A DNA stretch of 33,181 nucleotides. It comes from Caulobacterales bacterium. Lineage in GTDB: Bacteria > Pseudomonadota > Alphaproteobacteria > Caulobacterales > Caulobacteraceae. The stretch is taken from NCBI GenBank assembly GCA_016234625.1, contig JACRBD010000008.1:1-33181 (forward strand), given 5' to 3'. Below the pieces are notes generated by a model. It did not search any database. It was not told where the DNA came from and saw only the letters and a list, made by a program, of their open reading frames with translations. Every line of letters starts with the position of its first letter. The first letter of the stretch is position 1. Positions 15,491-24,158 of the stretch are shown one piece after another. The position numbers were made by a program, and so were the translations under genes.

Positions 15491-16636
15491 TTACTCGGCG
15501 GCCTGGAGGTCGGCGGCGGCCGTCTCAGCCTCGATCCGCGCCGCGTGGGCTTCGACGAGCCCGACGATGTGGTCGACCATGTGCTCGTTGTCCATCTTGT
15601 GGTCCGGTCGGCCGGTCACATAGACCATGCCCGAGCCCTTGCCGCCGCCGGTGAAGCCCAGGTCGGTCATCAGGGCTTCGCCCGGGCCGTTGACCACACA
15701 GCCGATGATCGACAGCGACAACGGGGTCGAGATATGCGCCAGCCGGGCCTCGAGAGCCTCGACGGTCTTGATCACATTGAAGCCCTGCCGGGCGCAGGAC
15801 GGGCAGGCGATGATGTTCACGCCGCGATGGCGCAGGCCCAGCGACTTGAGCAGGTCGAAGCCGACCTTGATCTCCTCTACCGGGTCGGCGGCCAGGCTGA
15901 CGCGGATCGTGTCGCCGATACCGGCCCACAGCAGGCTGCCCATGCCGATGGCCGATTTGACCGTGCCGGTGCGCAGGGCGCCGGCCTCGGTAATGCCCAG
16001 ATGCAGCGGGCAGTCGATGGCTTCGGAAAGCTGCTGATAAGCGGCCACGGTCATGAAGATGTCCGAGGCCTTCACGCTGATCTTGAAGTCGTGGAAGTCG
16101 TGGTCCTGCAGGATGCGGGCGTGGCTGAGCGCGCTCTCGACCATCGCGTCCGGGCAGGGCTCGCCGTACTTCTCCAGCAGGTCGCGCTCCAGCGAGCCGG
16201 CGTTGACGCCGATGCGCATGGAACATCCGTGGTCACGGGCGGCCTGGATGACCTCGCGGACGCGATCGGGACTGCCGATGTTGCCGGGATTGATACGCAG
16301 GCAGGCCGCGCCGGCCTTGGCGGCCTCGATGCCGCGTTTGTAGTGGAAGTGGATGTCGGCGACGATCGGGACCTTCGACTCCCGCACAATGGTCGGCAGG
16401 GCCGCGGTCGACTCCACGTCGGGGCAGGAGACCCGCACGATGTCGGCGCCGGCCTCCTCAAGTTGCCGGATCTGGTCGATGGTCGCGGCCGCGTCGGCGG
16501 TCAGCGTGTTGGTCATCGACTGGACGGTGATCGGCGCATCGCCGCCGACCGGAACGTTCCCGACATGAATCTGGCGGGACTTGCGCCGGTCGATGTGGCG
16601 CCAGGGGCGGAGATGGGTGTGGTCGTCGTGGCTCAT
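15491..16636 (-). CDS. ispG: 4-hydroxy-3-methylbut-2-enyl diphosphate synthase (flavodoxin/ferredoxin) IspG
   Basis: IspG (GcpE) reductively opens methylerythritol cyclodiphosphate to HMBPP in the MEP isoprenoid pathway, using a [4Fe-4S] cluster in the cytoplasm. The 381 residues are the normal bacterial length. The TIM-barrel part has [13 protein letters not shown] (36-48) and [13 protein letters not shown]. The cluster cysteines are Cys278 and Cys281 (CPSC) and Cys313 in GCVVNGPGE, where Glu320 supplies the additional ligand. An N-terminal His-rich leader ([12 protein letters not shown]) precedes the domain. It lies downstream of the RodZ-like gene on the same strand, 58 bp apart, a common alphaproteobacterial arrangement. 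Confidence 0.97.
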   Translation of the reverse strand: MSHDDHTHLRPWRHIDRRKSRQIHVGNVPVGGDAPITVQSMTNTLTADAAATIDQIRQLEEAGADIVRVSCPDVESTAALPTIVRESKVPIVADIHFHYKRGIEAAKAGAACLRINPGNIGSPDRVREVIQAARDHGCSMRIGVNAGSLERDLLEKYGEPCPDAMVESALSHARILQDHDFHDFKISVKASDIFMTVAAYQQLSEAIDCPLHLGITEAGALRTGTVKSAIGMGSLLWAGIGDTIRVSLAADPVEEIKVGFDLLKSLGLRHRGVNIIACPSCARQGFNVIKTVEALEARLAHISTPLSLSIIGCVVNGPGEALMTDLGFTGGGKGSGMVYVTGRPDHKMDNEHMVDHIVGLVEAHAARIEAETAAADLQAAE

Positions 16637-16694
16637 GCGAAGGCCAAGGTAAGCCCGAGCGGGGCGTTTCCCAAGTCCGTCATGGAAGTTTCGC

Positions 16695-17657
16695 TTATGG
16701 CAGGAACGAGGTGACCGAGGCCGTCGGGGTGGTCATCGACCCCTTCAGCTTGCCGCCGACGAACACGTCCACCGCGGCGGGATCGGAGACCTCGACCGAC
16801 ACGCCCTTGAAGCTGGGCGCGCGATAGGCCTCGCCGGCCGGCAGGATGCGCGAGAAATAGACGGAACCATCCGTGCCGCGAACGATCAGGCTGGTGGACT
16901 TGCGCGCCTGGAAGGTGACCAGAGACGAGGCCGCGTCGGCGCCATGAACCGGTCCCCTGGCGACGAACGGCGTGCCGGGCGAAACCACCGGTCCGGCGTT
17001 CAGAGCGGCGGCGATCTCGGCGTCCTTGCGGATCTTGGCGGCGGCCGCGGCGGCGTCAGCCGATCCGTCAGCGGCGGCGGCGGCTTCCAGACCAGGCGTC
17101 TTGTAGACCTCCGGCGTCGAAGCCTCGACAGGGGCGGGCAGGGGCTCGCCGACGCTCATCGGGCCGCTGGGACCGCCTGAACCGCCCGGGGTCACGCCGG
17201 CGACCGAGGTCGGGGCGGTGGGCGGCGGCGGGGCCTCATCGGAGATGGCGCGCTGGGCGATGTTCCACAGCACGATGGCGGAGACGATCAGCACGCCGCT
17301 GGCGATGATCGCGCCCATGCGCGGATCGCGCTCGCGGTGAACGCCCACCGGCGCGCGCAGGGGCTCGTCGGGATCGGGCGAGGATTCCTTGAAGCGGTTG
17401 ATCGCCTCTTCGGGATCGAGCCCCAGATGTTTGGCGTAGGCCTTGATGTAGCCCAGCGTGAACGGCCGCGACGGCAGTTCGTCCAGCCGCATGTCCTCGA
17501 CGGCGGCCAGATAGGTGCGGCGGATGCGGGTGGCGTCCGAGACGTCCTGCAGCGACAGGCCGCGGAACTCACGCGCCGACTTCAGGGCCGCGCCGATGTC
17601 GGGTCCGTACTGCAGGGAAGGCTCCTCGGTCGGCGCGAACGTGTCGGCCGGGTCCAT
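16695..17657 (-). CDS. RodZ-like protein: cytoplasmic HTH, one membrane helix, periplasmic DUF4115
   Basis: This 320-residue protein has the RodZ layout. A cytoplasmic helix-turn-helix domain (about 20-90) contains [19 protein letters not shown] and [18 protein letters not shown] single transmembrane helix follows (about 114-134, [17 protein letters not shown]), then a long Pro/Ala/Ser-rich linker, then a DUF4115 beta domain ([20 protein letters not shown] to the C-terminus). RodZ links MreB to the membrane in rod-shape control; whether this protein does so or mainly regulates transcription is open. The ATG at 17657 was chosen because conservation begins soon after; an ATG at 17705 in the same frame is possible, and neither has a strong ribosome site. 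ispG follows on the same strand. Confidence 0.85.
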   Translation of the reverse strand: MDPADTFAPTEEPSLQYGPDIGAALKSAREFRGLSLQDVSDATRIRRTYLAAVEDMRLDELPSRPFTLGYIKAYAKHLGLDPEEAINRFKESSPDPDEPLRAPVGVHRERDPRMGAIIASGVLIVSAIVLWNIAQRAISDEAPPPPTAPTSVAGVTPGGSGGPSGPMSVGEPLPAPVEASTPEVYKTPGLEAAAAADGSADAAAAAAKIRKDAEIAAALNAGPVVSPGTPFVARGPVHGADAASSLVTFQARKSTSLIVRGTDGSVYFSRILPAGEAYRAPSFKGVSVEVSDPAAVDVFVGGKLKGSMTTPTASVTSFLP

Positions 17658-17850
17658 ATCGCCCGAACGGTACAAGTGCGTAACCCCGCCAGAATCGAGC
17701 GGCATGGCTACCGACGCCCCCAAATACTCGCGTCACGCGCGAACGCGACGCATCCTTGTTCCCTTAGGCAGGGAATTCTTAATGCAGGGTTGTGGATATC
17801 AAAATAACGCCCGGAATTCAATGCGCTAATCCGTCGCTGGTGGTTAACCG

Positions 17851-20115
17851 TCAGACAGCGACATACAATTTCCGGGCCAGGGTCTCGATCTCATTGCGCA
17901 CCGAACCGGAGGTTCCTTTGAGCAGGGACTCGACGCCGCGGCGCGCGGCCTCGCGATCACAGGAAAGCACCATCTGCTTGACGGGGCCGATGCCGGCGGG
18001 CGGCATCGACAGTCGATCGAAACCCAGCGCGACGAGGGTGAAGGCCTCCAGCGGCCGCCCGGCCATTTCGCCACAAACCGAGACAGGGGTTCCCGTTTCG
18101 GCACAGGCGTTCTGGATCTGCTTCAGGGCGCGCAGGGCGGGCGGCGACAGCGGGTCGTAGCGGTCGGCTACCCTCGGGTTCCCCCGGTCAGCGGCGAACA
18201 GGTACTGCATCAGGTCGTTGGTGCCGACCGAGACGAAATCGGTCATCGGCAGCAGGGCGTCCAGGTGCCACAGCAGCGACGGCGCTTCGATCATCGCGCC
18301 GACGTCCAGCCGCGATGGGGCGGCCCGGCCGCGGCGCTGCGCCCAGGCCAGCTCGGCGTCGACGAAGGCCCGGGCGGCGCGGAACTCGTCCACGCTGGCC
18401 ACCAGCGGGAACATGATGCGCAGGGGCCGGCCGTGCGCGGCCCAGATCAGGGCCCGCAGCTGCAGGCGCAAGAGGGCCGGACGGTCCAGACCCATGCGCA
18501 CCGCGCGCCAGCCCAGGGCCGGGTTCTCCTCCCGCTCCAGCTCCATGTAGGGCAGCAGCTTGTCACCCCCCAGGTCGAGAGTCCGGAAGGTCACCGGCAG
18601 GCCGTCGGCGGCGTCCAGAACCTTTTCGTAGAGCGCCCGCTGGGCGTCGAGGCGCGGCATGTCCTCGGCGACCATGAACTGGAACTCGGTGCGGAACAGG
18701 CCGATGCCCTCCGCCCCGGTCTCGCCGAGAATGTCGAGATCCACGGCCAGGCCGGCGTTCATCAGCAGGGTGACCTTCTGGCCATCCTTGGTGAAGGCCG
18801 GTGTGTCGCGCAGCCTGGCGAATTCGGCCTTGCGCTGGGCGCGCACTTCCAGCCGGCTGTTGAGCGCCTTCACCACGTCCGGGCGCGGCCGCAGGAAGGC
18901 CTCGCCGGTTTCGGCATCGACGATCACCGCGTCGCCCTCTGAGACCTTGTCCCGCAACCCGGCCAGGCGGCCGACGCAGGGGATGTCCAGAGCCCTGGCG
19001 ACGATGGCCGCGTGGCTGGCGGTGGAGCCTTCCTCCAGCAACAAGCCTTTCAGCTTGGTGCGGTCGTACTCCAGCAGGTCGGCAGGGCCCAGGTTGCGGG
19101 CCACCAGAATGGCGTCCTCGGGCAGGATGCGCGGTGCGTGGCCGTCGCCCGACAGGTGCCGCAGCAGCCGGTCGTTCAGGTCTTCCAGATCGTGCAGCCG
19201 CTCGCGCAGATACGGATCGCGGGCCTGGCCCAGCCGAGCGCGGTGCTCGCTGCGCACCCGCTCGACGGCGGCCTCCGCCGTCATGCCGGAGCGGACAGCC
19301 TCCTGCAGAGATCGGTTCCAGCCCCGGTCGTGGGCGAACATGCGGTAGGTCTCGAGCACCTCGTAGGGCGCGCCCACCAGGCCATGATGGCCCTCGAGCA
19401 TCTCGTCGATCTGCTTCTGCAGCGCCTCGATGGCCGCGCTCAGCTTCACTTCCTCGGCCGCCGCGTCGTCGGACAGCAGCTGCTCCGGGGCCACCGGGTG
19501 GTCATGCAGCACGACCGTGCCGTAGGCCAGGCCGTCGGAGAACCTGGCGCCCTTCAGCCGCTCGGGCTTGTGCGGCGCGATCTCGACGTCCTTGAGGGCG
19601 TCCTGGCCGAGCAGCTCACCGGCGCCGACCATCTCGGCCAGCACCATGGCGATGATCCGCAGGTCCTCGACCTCTTCCTCGCCATAGGTGCGCTCGGTGC
19701 GGTTCTGGACCACCAGCACGCCGATCGGTCGCCCCCCGCGCAGCAGCGGCACGCCCAGAAACGAGTGATAGGGGTCTTCGCCGGTCTCCGGCCGGTAGGC
19801 GAAGGCCGGATGGTTTGGCGCGTCGCTGAGATTCAGCGGTCGGCCCAGCCGCACGATCTCACCGACCAGGCCCTCGCCGGCGTTCAGCCTTGTGACGTGC
19901 ACGGCGTCGGGCGACAGGCCCTCGGTGGCGAACAGTTCCAGCTGTCCGCCGGCGCGGCGCAGATAGATCGAACAGACCTCCGCGACCATAGAGGCGGCGA
20001 TGATCCGCACCACCATGTCCAGCTTGGCCTGGGCCGGCGCATCGCCGGCCATGGCTTCGCGAATCTGCTTGAGCAGACTGCGTGGACCGCGAATGGCGAA
20101 GCTCGGCGCGACCAT
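17851..20115 (-). CDS. ptsP: PTS-Ntr phosphoenolpyruvate-protein phosphotransferase PtsP (EI-Ntr)
   Basis: PtsP is the first phosphotransferase of the nitrogen-related PTS; it takes phosphate from PEP and passes it to HPr and EIIA-Ntr. The 754 residues hold an N-terminal GAF domain (about 20-165, with GEGLVGEIVRLGRPLNL), then the PEP-utilising enzyme N-domain with a HPr-binding helical part (about 190-330), then the swivelling His domain with phospho-acceptor His368 in GSTASHAAIVARAL. The PEP-binding TIM barrel follows, with GIGLFRTEFQFM, FRTLDLGGDK and CGEMAG near the end. In Caulobacter the GAF domain binds glutamine, so the PTS reports nitrogen starvation to SpoT and (p)ppGpp; this is established for that genus and inferred here. 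It lies downstream of lysC with a structured gap between. Confidence 0.96.
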   Translation of the reverse strand: MVAPSFAIRGPRSLLKQIREAMAGDAPAQAKLDMVVRIIAASMVAEVCSIYLRRAGGQLELFATEGLSPDAVHVTRLNAGEGLVGEIVRLGRPLNLSDAPNHPAFAYRPETGEDPYHSFLGVPLLRGGRPIGVLVVQNRTERTYGEEEVEDLRIIAMVLAEMVGAGELLGQDALKDVEIAPHKPERLKGARFSDGLAYGTVVLHDHPVAPEQLLSDDAAAEEVKLSAAIEALQKQIDEMLEGHHGLVGAPYEVLETYRMFAHDRGWNRSLQEAVRSGMTAEAAVERVRSEHRARLGQARDPYLRERLHDLEDLNDRLLRHLSGDGHAPRILPEDAILVARNLGPADLLEYDRTKLKGLLLEEGSTASHAAIVARALDIPCVGRLAGLRDKVSEGDAVIVDAETGEAFLRPRPDVVKALNSRLEVRAQRKAEFARLRDTPAFTKDGQKVTLLMNAGLAVDLDILGETGAEGIGLFRTEFQFMVAEDMPRLDAQRALYEKVLDAADGLPVTFRTLDLGGDKLLPYMELEREENPALGWRAVRMGLDRPALLRLQLRALIWAAHGRPLRIMFPLVASVDEFRAARAFVDAELAWAQRRGRAAPSRLDVGAMIEAPSLLWHLDALLPMTDFVSVGTNDLMQYLFAADRGNPRVADRYDPLSPPALRALKQIQNACAETGTPVSVCGEMAGRPLEAFTLVALGFDRLSMPPAGIGPVKQMVLSCDREAARRGVESLLKGTSGSVRNEIETLARKLYVAV

Positions 20116-20190
20116 GCCTGAAGGTGTTCTCCCGTCCTGAACGGCGCCTATAGCAGATTTCCTCTGGGGAACAGTGACGCCGCCCGCGCA

Positions 20191-20252
20191 AACCGCGTCA
20201 ACAGGTCACAATCGTTCGGCGACCCGCCGACCAGCGGGAACTTGACGCGGTT
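20191..20252. repeat. Inverted repeat in the lysC-ptsP gap
   Basis: AACCGCGTCAA (20191-20201) and TTGACGCGGTT (20242-20252) pair perfectly over 11 bases, with an inner CCCGC / GCGGG pair in the loop (about 20224-20238). The structure lies 20 bases after the lysC stop and about 76 bases before the ptsP start, on the same transcript if the two are cotranscribed. It may terminate lysC or shape the ptsP leader; there is no U-tract. Confidence 0.55.
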
Positions 20253-20271
20253 TCAGGCGCTCTGGAGCCGC

Positions 20272-21519
20272 CTAGAGCTGATCCAGACCGTAGGCCGCGT
20301 GCAGGGCCCGCACGGCCAGTTCGGTGTAGGCCGCGTCGATCAGCACGCTGATCTTGATCTCGCTGGTGGAGATCACCTGGATGTTCACGCCCTTCTCGGC
20401 CAGGGCGGTGAACATGGTCTTGGCCACGCCGGCATGGCTGCGCATGCCAACCCCGATGACCGAAACCTTGGCCACGTCCTCGTTGAGCTGGGCGTCCTCG
20501 AAGCCGATCTCGGCCTGGGCGGCGCGCAGAATCTCGATGGTCCGGCCGGCGTCACGCTTGCCGACGGTGAACTCCATGTTGGCCGCGCCCTCGCTGCGGG
20601 CGTGGCTCTGGACAATCATGTCCACGTTCACATTGGCGTCGGCCAGCCGGCCGAAGATCTTCGAGGAGACGCCCGGCGTGTCCGGCAGACCGAACAGGCT
20701 GATCTTGGCTTCGTCGCGGCTGTAGGCCACGCCGCTCACGATGCGCTTTTCCACGATCTCCTCCTCGTCGCAGACGATGGTGCCTTGGCCGGGGGCTTCC
20801 CCGGGCTCGACGAAACTGGACAGCACCCGCAGGGGCACGTGCTGCGACATGGCCAGCTCGACCGAGCGGGTCTGCAGGACCTTGGCGCCCAGCGAAGCCA
20901 TCTCCAGCATTTCCTCGTAGGAAATGCGAGCCAGCTTGCGGGCCTTGCTCTCGATGCGGGGGTCGGTGGTGTAGACCCCGTCCACGTCCGTGTAGATGTC
21001 GCAGGCCGCGTCCAGGGCGGCGGCGATGGCCACGGCGCTGGTGTCCGAGCCGCCCCGGCCCAGGGTGGCGATGCGACCATCGCGGGTGACGCCCTGGAAG
21101 CCGGCGATGACGGCGATCTCGCCGGCGTCCATGGCCGCGGCCAGCTTTTCGGGCGGGACCTCGTCAATGCGGGCTCGGCCGTGGGCGTCGTCGGTGATGA
21201 TCGGGATCTGCCAGCCCAGCCAGGACTTCGCCCGCAGGCCCATGTTGCGCAGGGTCATGGCGAGGAGACCCGCGGTCACCTGTTCGCCGCTGGCCACCAC
21301 CATGTCGTATTCGTCGTCGCTGGCCGGGATGCCCTGGGCGGCCGCGCCGGCGCCGTCGGTCCAGGCGACCAGCTCATTGGTCTTGCCGGCCATGGCCGAA
21401 ACCACCACCGCCACCTGCCTGCCCGAGGCGACCTCGGCCGCGACCAGGCGCCCGACACGGCGGATGCGCTCCAGGTCGGCCACCGAAGTGCCGCCGAATT
21501 TCATCACCAGCCGTGACAC
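20272..21519 (-). CDS. lysC: Aspartate kinase LysC
   Basis: Aspartate kinase phosphorylates aspartate, the committed step toward lysine, threonine, methionine and diaminopimelate. The 415 residues are normal for the monofunctional type. The kinase domain opens with VMKFGGTSVADLERI, continues with VVVSAMAGKTNELV, and ends with the aspartate-site region (TLGRGGSDTSAVAIAAAL). Two ACT domains follow (ISLFGLPDTPGVSSKIF and VSVIGVGMRSHAGVAKTMF), which normally give feedback inhibition by lysine and/or threonine. The start at 21519 is GTG; a methionine five codons later is an alternative. It is divergent from ubiG and upstream of ptsP, a conserved order in alphaproteobacteria. Confidence 0.96.
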   Translation of the reverse strand: MSRLVMKFGGTSVADLERIRRVGRLVAAEVASGRQVAVVVSAMAGKTNELVAWTDGAGAAAQGIPASDDEYDMVVASGEQVTAGLLAMTLRNMGLRAKSWLGWQIPIITDDAHGRARIDEVPPEKLAAAMDAGEIAVIAGFQGVTRDGRIATLGRGGSDTSAVAIAAALDAACDIYTDVDGVYTTDPRIESKARKLARISYEEMLEMASLGAKVLQTRSVELAMSQHVPLRVLSSFVEPGEAPGQGTIVCDEEEIVEKRIVSGVAYSRDEAKISLFGLPDTPGVSSKIFGRLADANVNVDMIVQSHARSEGAANMEFTVGKRDAGRTIEILRAAQAEIGFEDAQLNEDVAKVSVIGVGMRSHAGVAKTMFTALAEKGVNIQVISTSEIKISVLIDAAYTELAVRALHAAYGLDQL

Positions 21520-21648
21520 GTCAGGCCGCTCGCCCCCTCGTTTGGCGGTTTTTTCTTGCCGAAGCGGTGTTTGGAACGCCGCGCCCGCGCAAGAGGTCGC
21601 CTTCTAGCGAGGCTTTCGCGGCGCCGCAATGCGCCAGATGGCTGACCG

Positions 21649-21677
21649 TCGACGGCTCGCCCAAGGCGGACTAGATA
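21649..21677 (+). promoter_or_regulatory. Candidate housekeeping promoter of ubiG
   Basis: TCGACGG (21649-21655) matches the Caulobacter -35 consensus TTGACGS at six of seven positions. After 14 bp, ACTAGATA (21670-21677) matches -10 GCTANAWC well (CTA, A and W positions). The -10 ends six bases before the ubiG ATG, so transcription would begin at or within a base or two of the start codon, predicting a leaderless or nearly leaderless mRNA. Confidence 0.5.
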
Positions 21678-21683
21678 GGGGTC

Positions 21684-22439
21684 ATGGCCCAGTCCGCCGC
21701 AGAGCTCCGCACCAGCGTCGATCCCGAGGATGTCGAACGCTTTTCACGCATCGCCGCCGAATGGTGGGACCCGCGCGGAAAGTTCGCGCCGCTGCACAAA
21801 TTCAATCCGATCCGGCTGGGCTTCATCCGCGAGCAGGCCCTGGCCCGGTTCGGCCGGGACGGCTGCAAGCGCCGGCCGTTCGAGGGGCTGAAGCTGCTCG
21901 ACATCGGCTGCGGCGGCGGCCTGCTCAGCGAGCCGATGAGCCGGCTGGGCTTCACCGTCACCGGAGTCGACGCCTCCGAGCGCAACATCGGCACCGCATC
22001 GGCCCATGCCGCCGAGCAGGGGCTGGAGATCGCCTACCGCGCCTCCACCGCCGAACAGCTGCTGGCCGAGAAGGCCGGGCCGTTCGATGTGATCCTCAAC
22101 ATGGAGGTGATCGAGCACGTGGCCGATCCCGGCGAGTTCCTGCGCACCACGGCGAAACTGCTGGCGCCCGGCGGGATCATGATCGTCGCCACCCTCAACC
22201 GCACGCTCAAGGCCCTGGCCCTGGCCAAGATCGGCGCCGAATACATCCTGCGCTGGGTGCCGGCGGGGACCCATGACTGGAGCCAGTTCCTGACGCCCGA
22301 GGAGCTGCGGTCGTTCCTCGAGGGCCATCCGTTTGACGTCCACGGGCCGTTCGGGCTCTCCTACAACCCCTTGCTGGGCAAGTGGGTGCGGTCGGCGGAC
22401 GCGGATGTGAACTACCTGATGACGGTGACCCGGGGCTGA
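21684..22439 (+). CDS. ubiG: Ubiquinone biosynthesis O-methyltransferase UbiG
   Basis: UbiG carries out the two O-methylations in ubiquinone synthesis using SAM, at the inner face of the membrane. The 251 residues match the family, with the N-terminal signature [20 protein letters not shown], then [17 protein letters not shown]. The SAM-binding motif I is [10 protein letters not shown] (71-80), then VDASERNI, and a methyltransferase post-motif region with [16 protein letters not shown]. The C-terminal [14 protein letters not shown] is also typical. It is divergent from lysC. Its stop codon overlaps the start of the GNAT gene by one base (TGATG), so the two are translationally coupled. Confidence 0.96.
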   Translation: MAQSAAELRTSVDPEDVERFSRIAAEWWDPRGKFAPLHKFNPIRLGFIREQALARFGRDGCKRRPFEGLKLLDIGCGGGLLSEPMSRLGFTVTGVDASERNIGTASAHAAEQGLEIAYRASTAEQLLAEKAGPFDVILNMEVIEHVADPGEFLRTTAKLLAPGGIMIVATLNRTLKALALAKIGAEYILRWVPAGTHDWSQFLTPEELRSFLEGHPFDVHGPFGLSYNPLLGKWVRSADADVNYLMTVTRG

Positions 22440-22951
22440 TGGCCATCCGCACGGCTCGCCTGCGACTCGAACCGGCGCTATACAGCGACCTGATGGCCGT
22501 CGGGCTGGGCGACGCGGTGCTGGGGCAGGCGCTGGGGGTGGCCGTGGCGCCCGACTGGGCCGACGCCGACGCCATGGACGCGATCAACCGCACCCGGGAC
22601 ATGCTGGCCAGCGATCCAGACCTGGCCCCCTGGTGGATGCATTTCATCATCCATGAGGGCGACGGGACCCTGATCGGCCTGGGTGGCTTCAAGGGCCGGC
22701 CCGAGGGCGGGCAGGTGGAGATCGGCTACGAGATCGCCCCCGCCTACCGCCTGCGCGGCCTGGCCACCGAAGCGGCGCGGGGGATGGTCGACCACGCCCT
22801 GGCGGACCCTCGGGTGGATCATGTGCTGGCCCACACCCTGCCGGTCGACAGCGCCTCGACGACCATCCTGCAGCGGCTGGGCCTGCGGTTCATCGAGGCG
22901 CTGGACGATCCGGATGACGGGCCGGTGTGGCGGTGGCGGCTGGATCGCTGA
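22439..22951 (+). CDS. GNAT-family N-acetyltransferase
   Basis: This 170-residue protein has the GNAT fold of the RimJ/RimL-like branch. It begins AIRTARLRLEPALYSDL, has LIGLGGFKGRPEGGQVEIGYEI as the central strands, and the acetyl-CoA pyrophosphate loop region in APAYRLRGLATEAARGMVDHAL (R-x-x-G-x-A). The end, STTILQRLGLRFIEALDDPD, is the usual last beta-alpha-beta unit. The acceptor is unknown; this branch acetylates protein N-termini, amino acids or antibiotics. The start ATG shares one base with the ubiG stop, which fixes it and excludes the longer frame from 22382. Confidence 0.88.
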   Translation: MAIRTARLRLEPALYSDLMAVGLGDAVLGQALGVAVAPDWADADAMDAINRTRDMLASDPDLAPWWMHFIIHEGDGTLIGLGGFKGRPEGGQVEIGYEIAPAYRLRGLATEAARGMVDHALADPRVDHVLAHTLPVDSASTTILQRLGLRFIEALDDPDDGPVWRWRLDR

Positions 22952-22968
22952 CCCAAACCGCTCATCCC

Positions 22969-23102
22969 GTGCGTCCTTCGAGACGCGATCCTGAGGGATC
23001 GCTCCTCAGGATGACGTAGAGGGGCGGGCTTCAAAAATGTTCGTCATGGTGAGGAGCGAGCCTCGAGCGACCCCGGACCTGATCCGGGGCTCGAACCACG
23101 CA
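22969..23102. repeat. Intergenic dyad repeat (GTGCGTCCTTCGA family), copy 2
   Basis: This 134-bp copy of the repeat at 10808-10904 starts with GTGCGTCCTTCGA (22969-22981), has CTCAGGATGACG and CGTCATGGTGAG in the middle, and ends CGAACCACGCA (23092-23102). Relative to copy 1 it carries extra hairpins, such as CCCCGGA/TCCGGGG (about 23072-23090). It lies between the convergent GNAT gene (plus) and SUKH gene (minus) and may serve as their terminator. Confidence 0.75.
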
Positions 23103-23109
23103 AGCTGCC

Positions 23110-23706
23110 TCAGCGGTAATCCGCCGCATCGACCATCCGCCGCGACCCGTTGAGCAGATCCGCGATCTGGCCGGACCGGTCGTAGTCCTCGTCGAGGAAC
23201 CCGCCCTTCAGCCGGTAAGCGCCTTCAGTGAAGCAGCGCACGGCCGTGGCCAGCATCATCGAGACGCTGTCGAAGACGATCTCGTGTTCCTCTTCGCCGG
23301 GCAGGAATTCGACCACGCTGCCGTAGTCGGCGCTGTCGGCGTCGCAGATTACCGCCAGATAGCCGCCGCCGCCGTCGGTGAGGATCGGGAACCAGCTGGC
23401 GGGCCACGGGTCGGCGAGGCGCGCGAAACCCTTGTGGTGCTCCAGTGCCTCGGCGATCGGCATCCAGTAGTGGCCGGGGATCACATGGCCGTCGCCCAGG
23501 GTCCGGCCGACCGGCAGGTCGACACCGTCGTGGCGACCGTACATCGAGACCAGGTCCTCCGGCGGAGGACCGGCGATGGCCACCGCGTCCTCGACATCGA
23601 ACGGAGCGATGCCCGGCTGCAGCATGTCGGCGGCCGGCCGGTTCAGGCGGCGCAGCTGGGTCGTCAGGGCGTCGACCTGCTCGAACACCAGCATCATCTC
23701 GCTCAT
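23110..23706 (-). CDS. SUKH (SMI1/KNR4) family protein, possible immunity protein
   Basis: This 198-residue protein has the SUKH pattern: a helical N-terminus, PPPEDLVSMYGRHDGVDLP as the conserved P-x-D-x-x-x-x-Y/L-x-x-H-D-G motif, GHVIPGHYWMPIAEALEHH, then WFPILTDGGGGYLAVICD with the D-G-G-G-Y strand, then VVEFLPGEEEHEIVF. Bacterial SUKH proteins are best known as immunity proteins against polymorphic or contact-dependent toxins, but no toxin gene is seen nearby, so it could be an orphan. The ATG at 23706 and a second at 23697 are both possible. It sits just upstream of the DUF1178 stop, as an extra gene between ubiG-GNAT and the comF operon. Confidence 0.8.
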   Translation of the reverse strand: MSEMMLVFEQVDALTTQLRRLNRPAADMLQPGIAPFDVEDAVAIAGPPPEDLVSMYGRHDGVDLPVGRTLGDGHVIPGHYWMPIAEALEHHKGFARLADPWPASWFPILTDGGGGYLAVICDADSADYGSVVEFLPGEEEHEIVFDSVSMMLATAVRCFTEGAYRLKGGFLDEDYDRSGQIADLLNGSRRMVDAADYR

Positions 23707-23723
23707 CGGATACAGGCCCGCAT

Positions 23724-24158
23724 TTAATTCAGGTCGGTCTTTTTCGGCGCGACCGGCGGCAGGGGCGCGACGGGAACGCCGTCCTCGACCAGGGCCTTCA
23801 CCTCGGCGGGAGACGCTTCGCCGTAGATGCCGCGTTCCTCGCTCCTGCCCTCGTGAATGTCCCGGGCCTCGCGGGCGAAGGCGTCGCCGACGTAGTCGAA
23901 GTTGTCCTCCACATGGGCGCGGACCTTGCCCATGGCCTCCATCATCATCTGGCGGGCTTCAGGCGGCAGGCCGGCGCCGCTGTTCTGCGCCTTGGTCCCG
24001 CCCACGGCCGGCGACATGATCTGCTTGCGCACCGCCTTGCTGCCGCAGACGGGACAGTCCAGCAGCCCGCGCGCGGCCTGGTCGTCGAAGTCGGCGGAGG
24101 CCCCGAACCAGCCCTCGAAGTCGTGGCCGTGCTCACAGGCGAGGGCGTATTTGATCAT
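23724..24158 (-). CDS. DUF1178-family protein
   Basis: This 144-residue protein of the DUF1178 family has an N-terminal zinc-ribbon-like unit: IKYALACEHGHDFEGWFGAS, then CPVCGSKAVRKQIMSPAV. The linker is Ala/Gly-rich, followed by a conserved helical part (KVRAHVEDNFDYVGDAFAREARDIH) and EERGIYGEASPAEVKAL. Two Cys pairs (Cys8 with His10, and CPVC) could hold a zinc ion. Function is unknown. Its ATG overlaps the nitrilase stop as ATGA, so it is the last gene of the comF-grxC-nitrilase-DUF1178 operon, a gene order shared by many alphaproteobacteria. Confidence 0.88.
   Translation of the reverse strand: MIKYALACEHGHDFEGWFGASADFDDQAARGLLDCPVCGSKAVRKQIMSPAVGGTKAQNSGAGLPPEARQMMMEAMGKVRAHVEDNFDYVGDAFAREARDIHEGRSEERGIYGEASPAEVKALVEDGVPVAPLPPVAPKKTDLN

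Noticed and set aside
17791-17799. TGTGGATAT, one mismatch from a DnaA box, upstream of the RodZ-like gene.
   Set aside because: A single imperfect 9-mer without neighbours is expected by chance.
20242-21516. A 424-residue open frame antisense to lysC, and similar long frames antisense to ispG (15476-16714) and argJ/PPIase (29777-31003).
   Set aside because: These lie opposite well-recognised genes and have low-complexity His/Gly/Asp-rich translations typical of GC-rich antisense frames.
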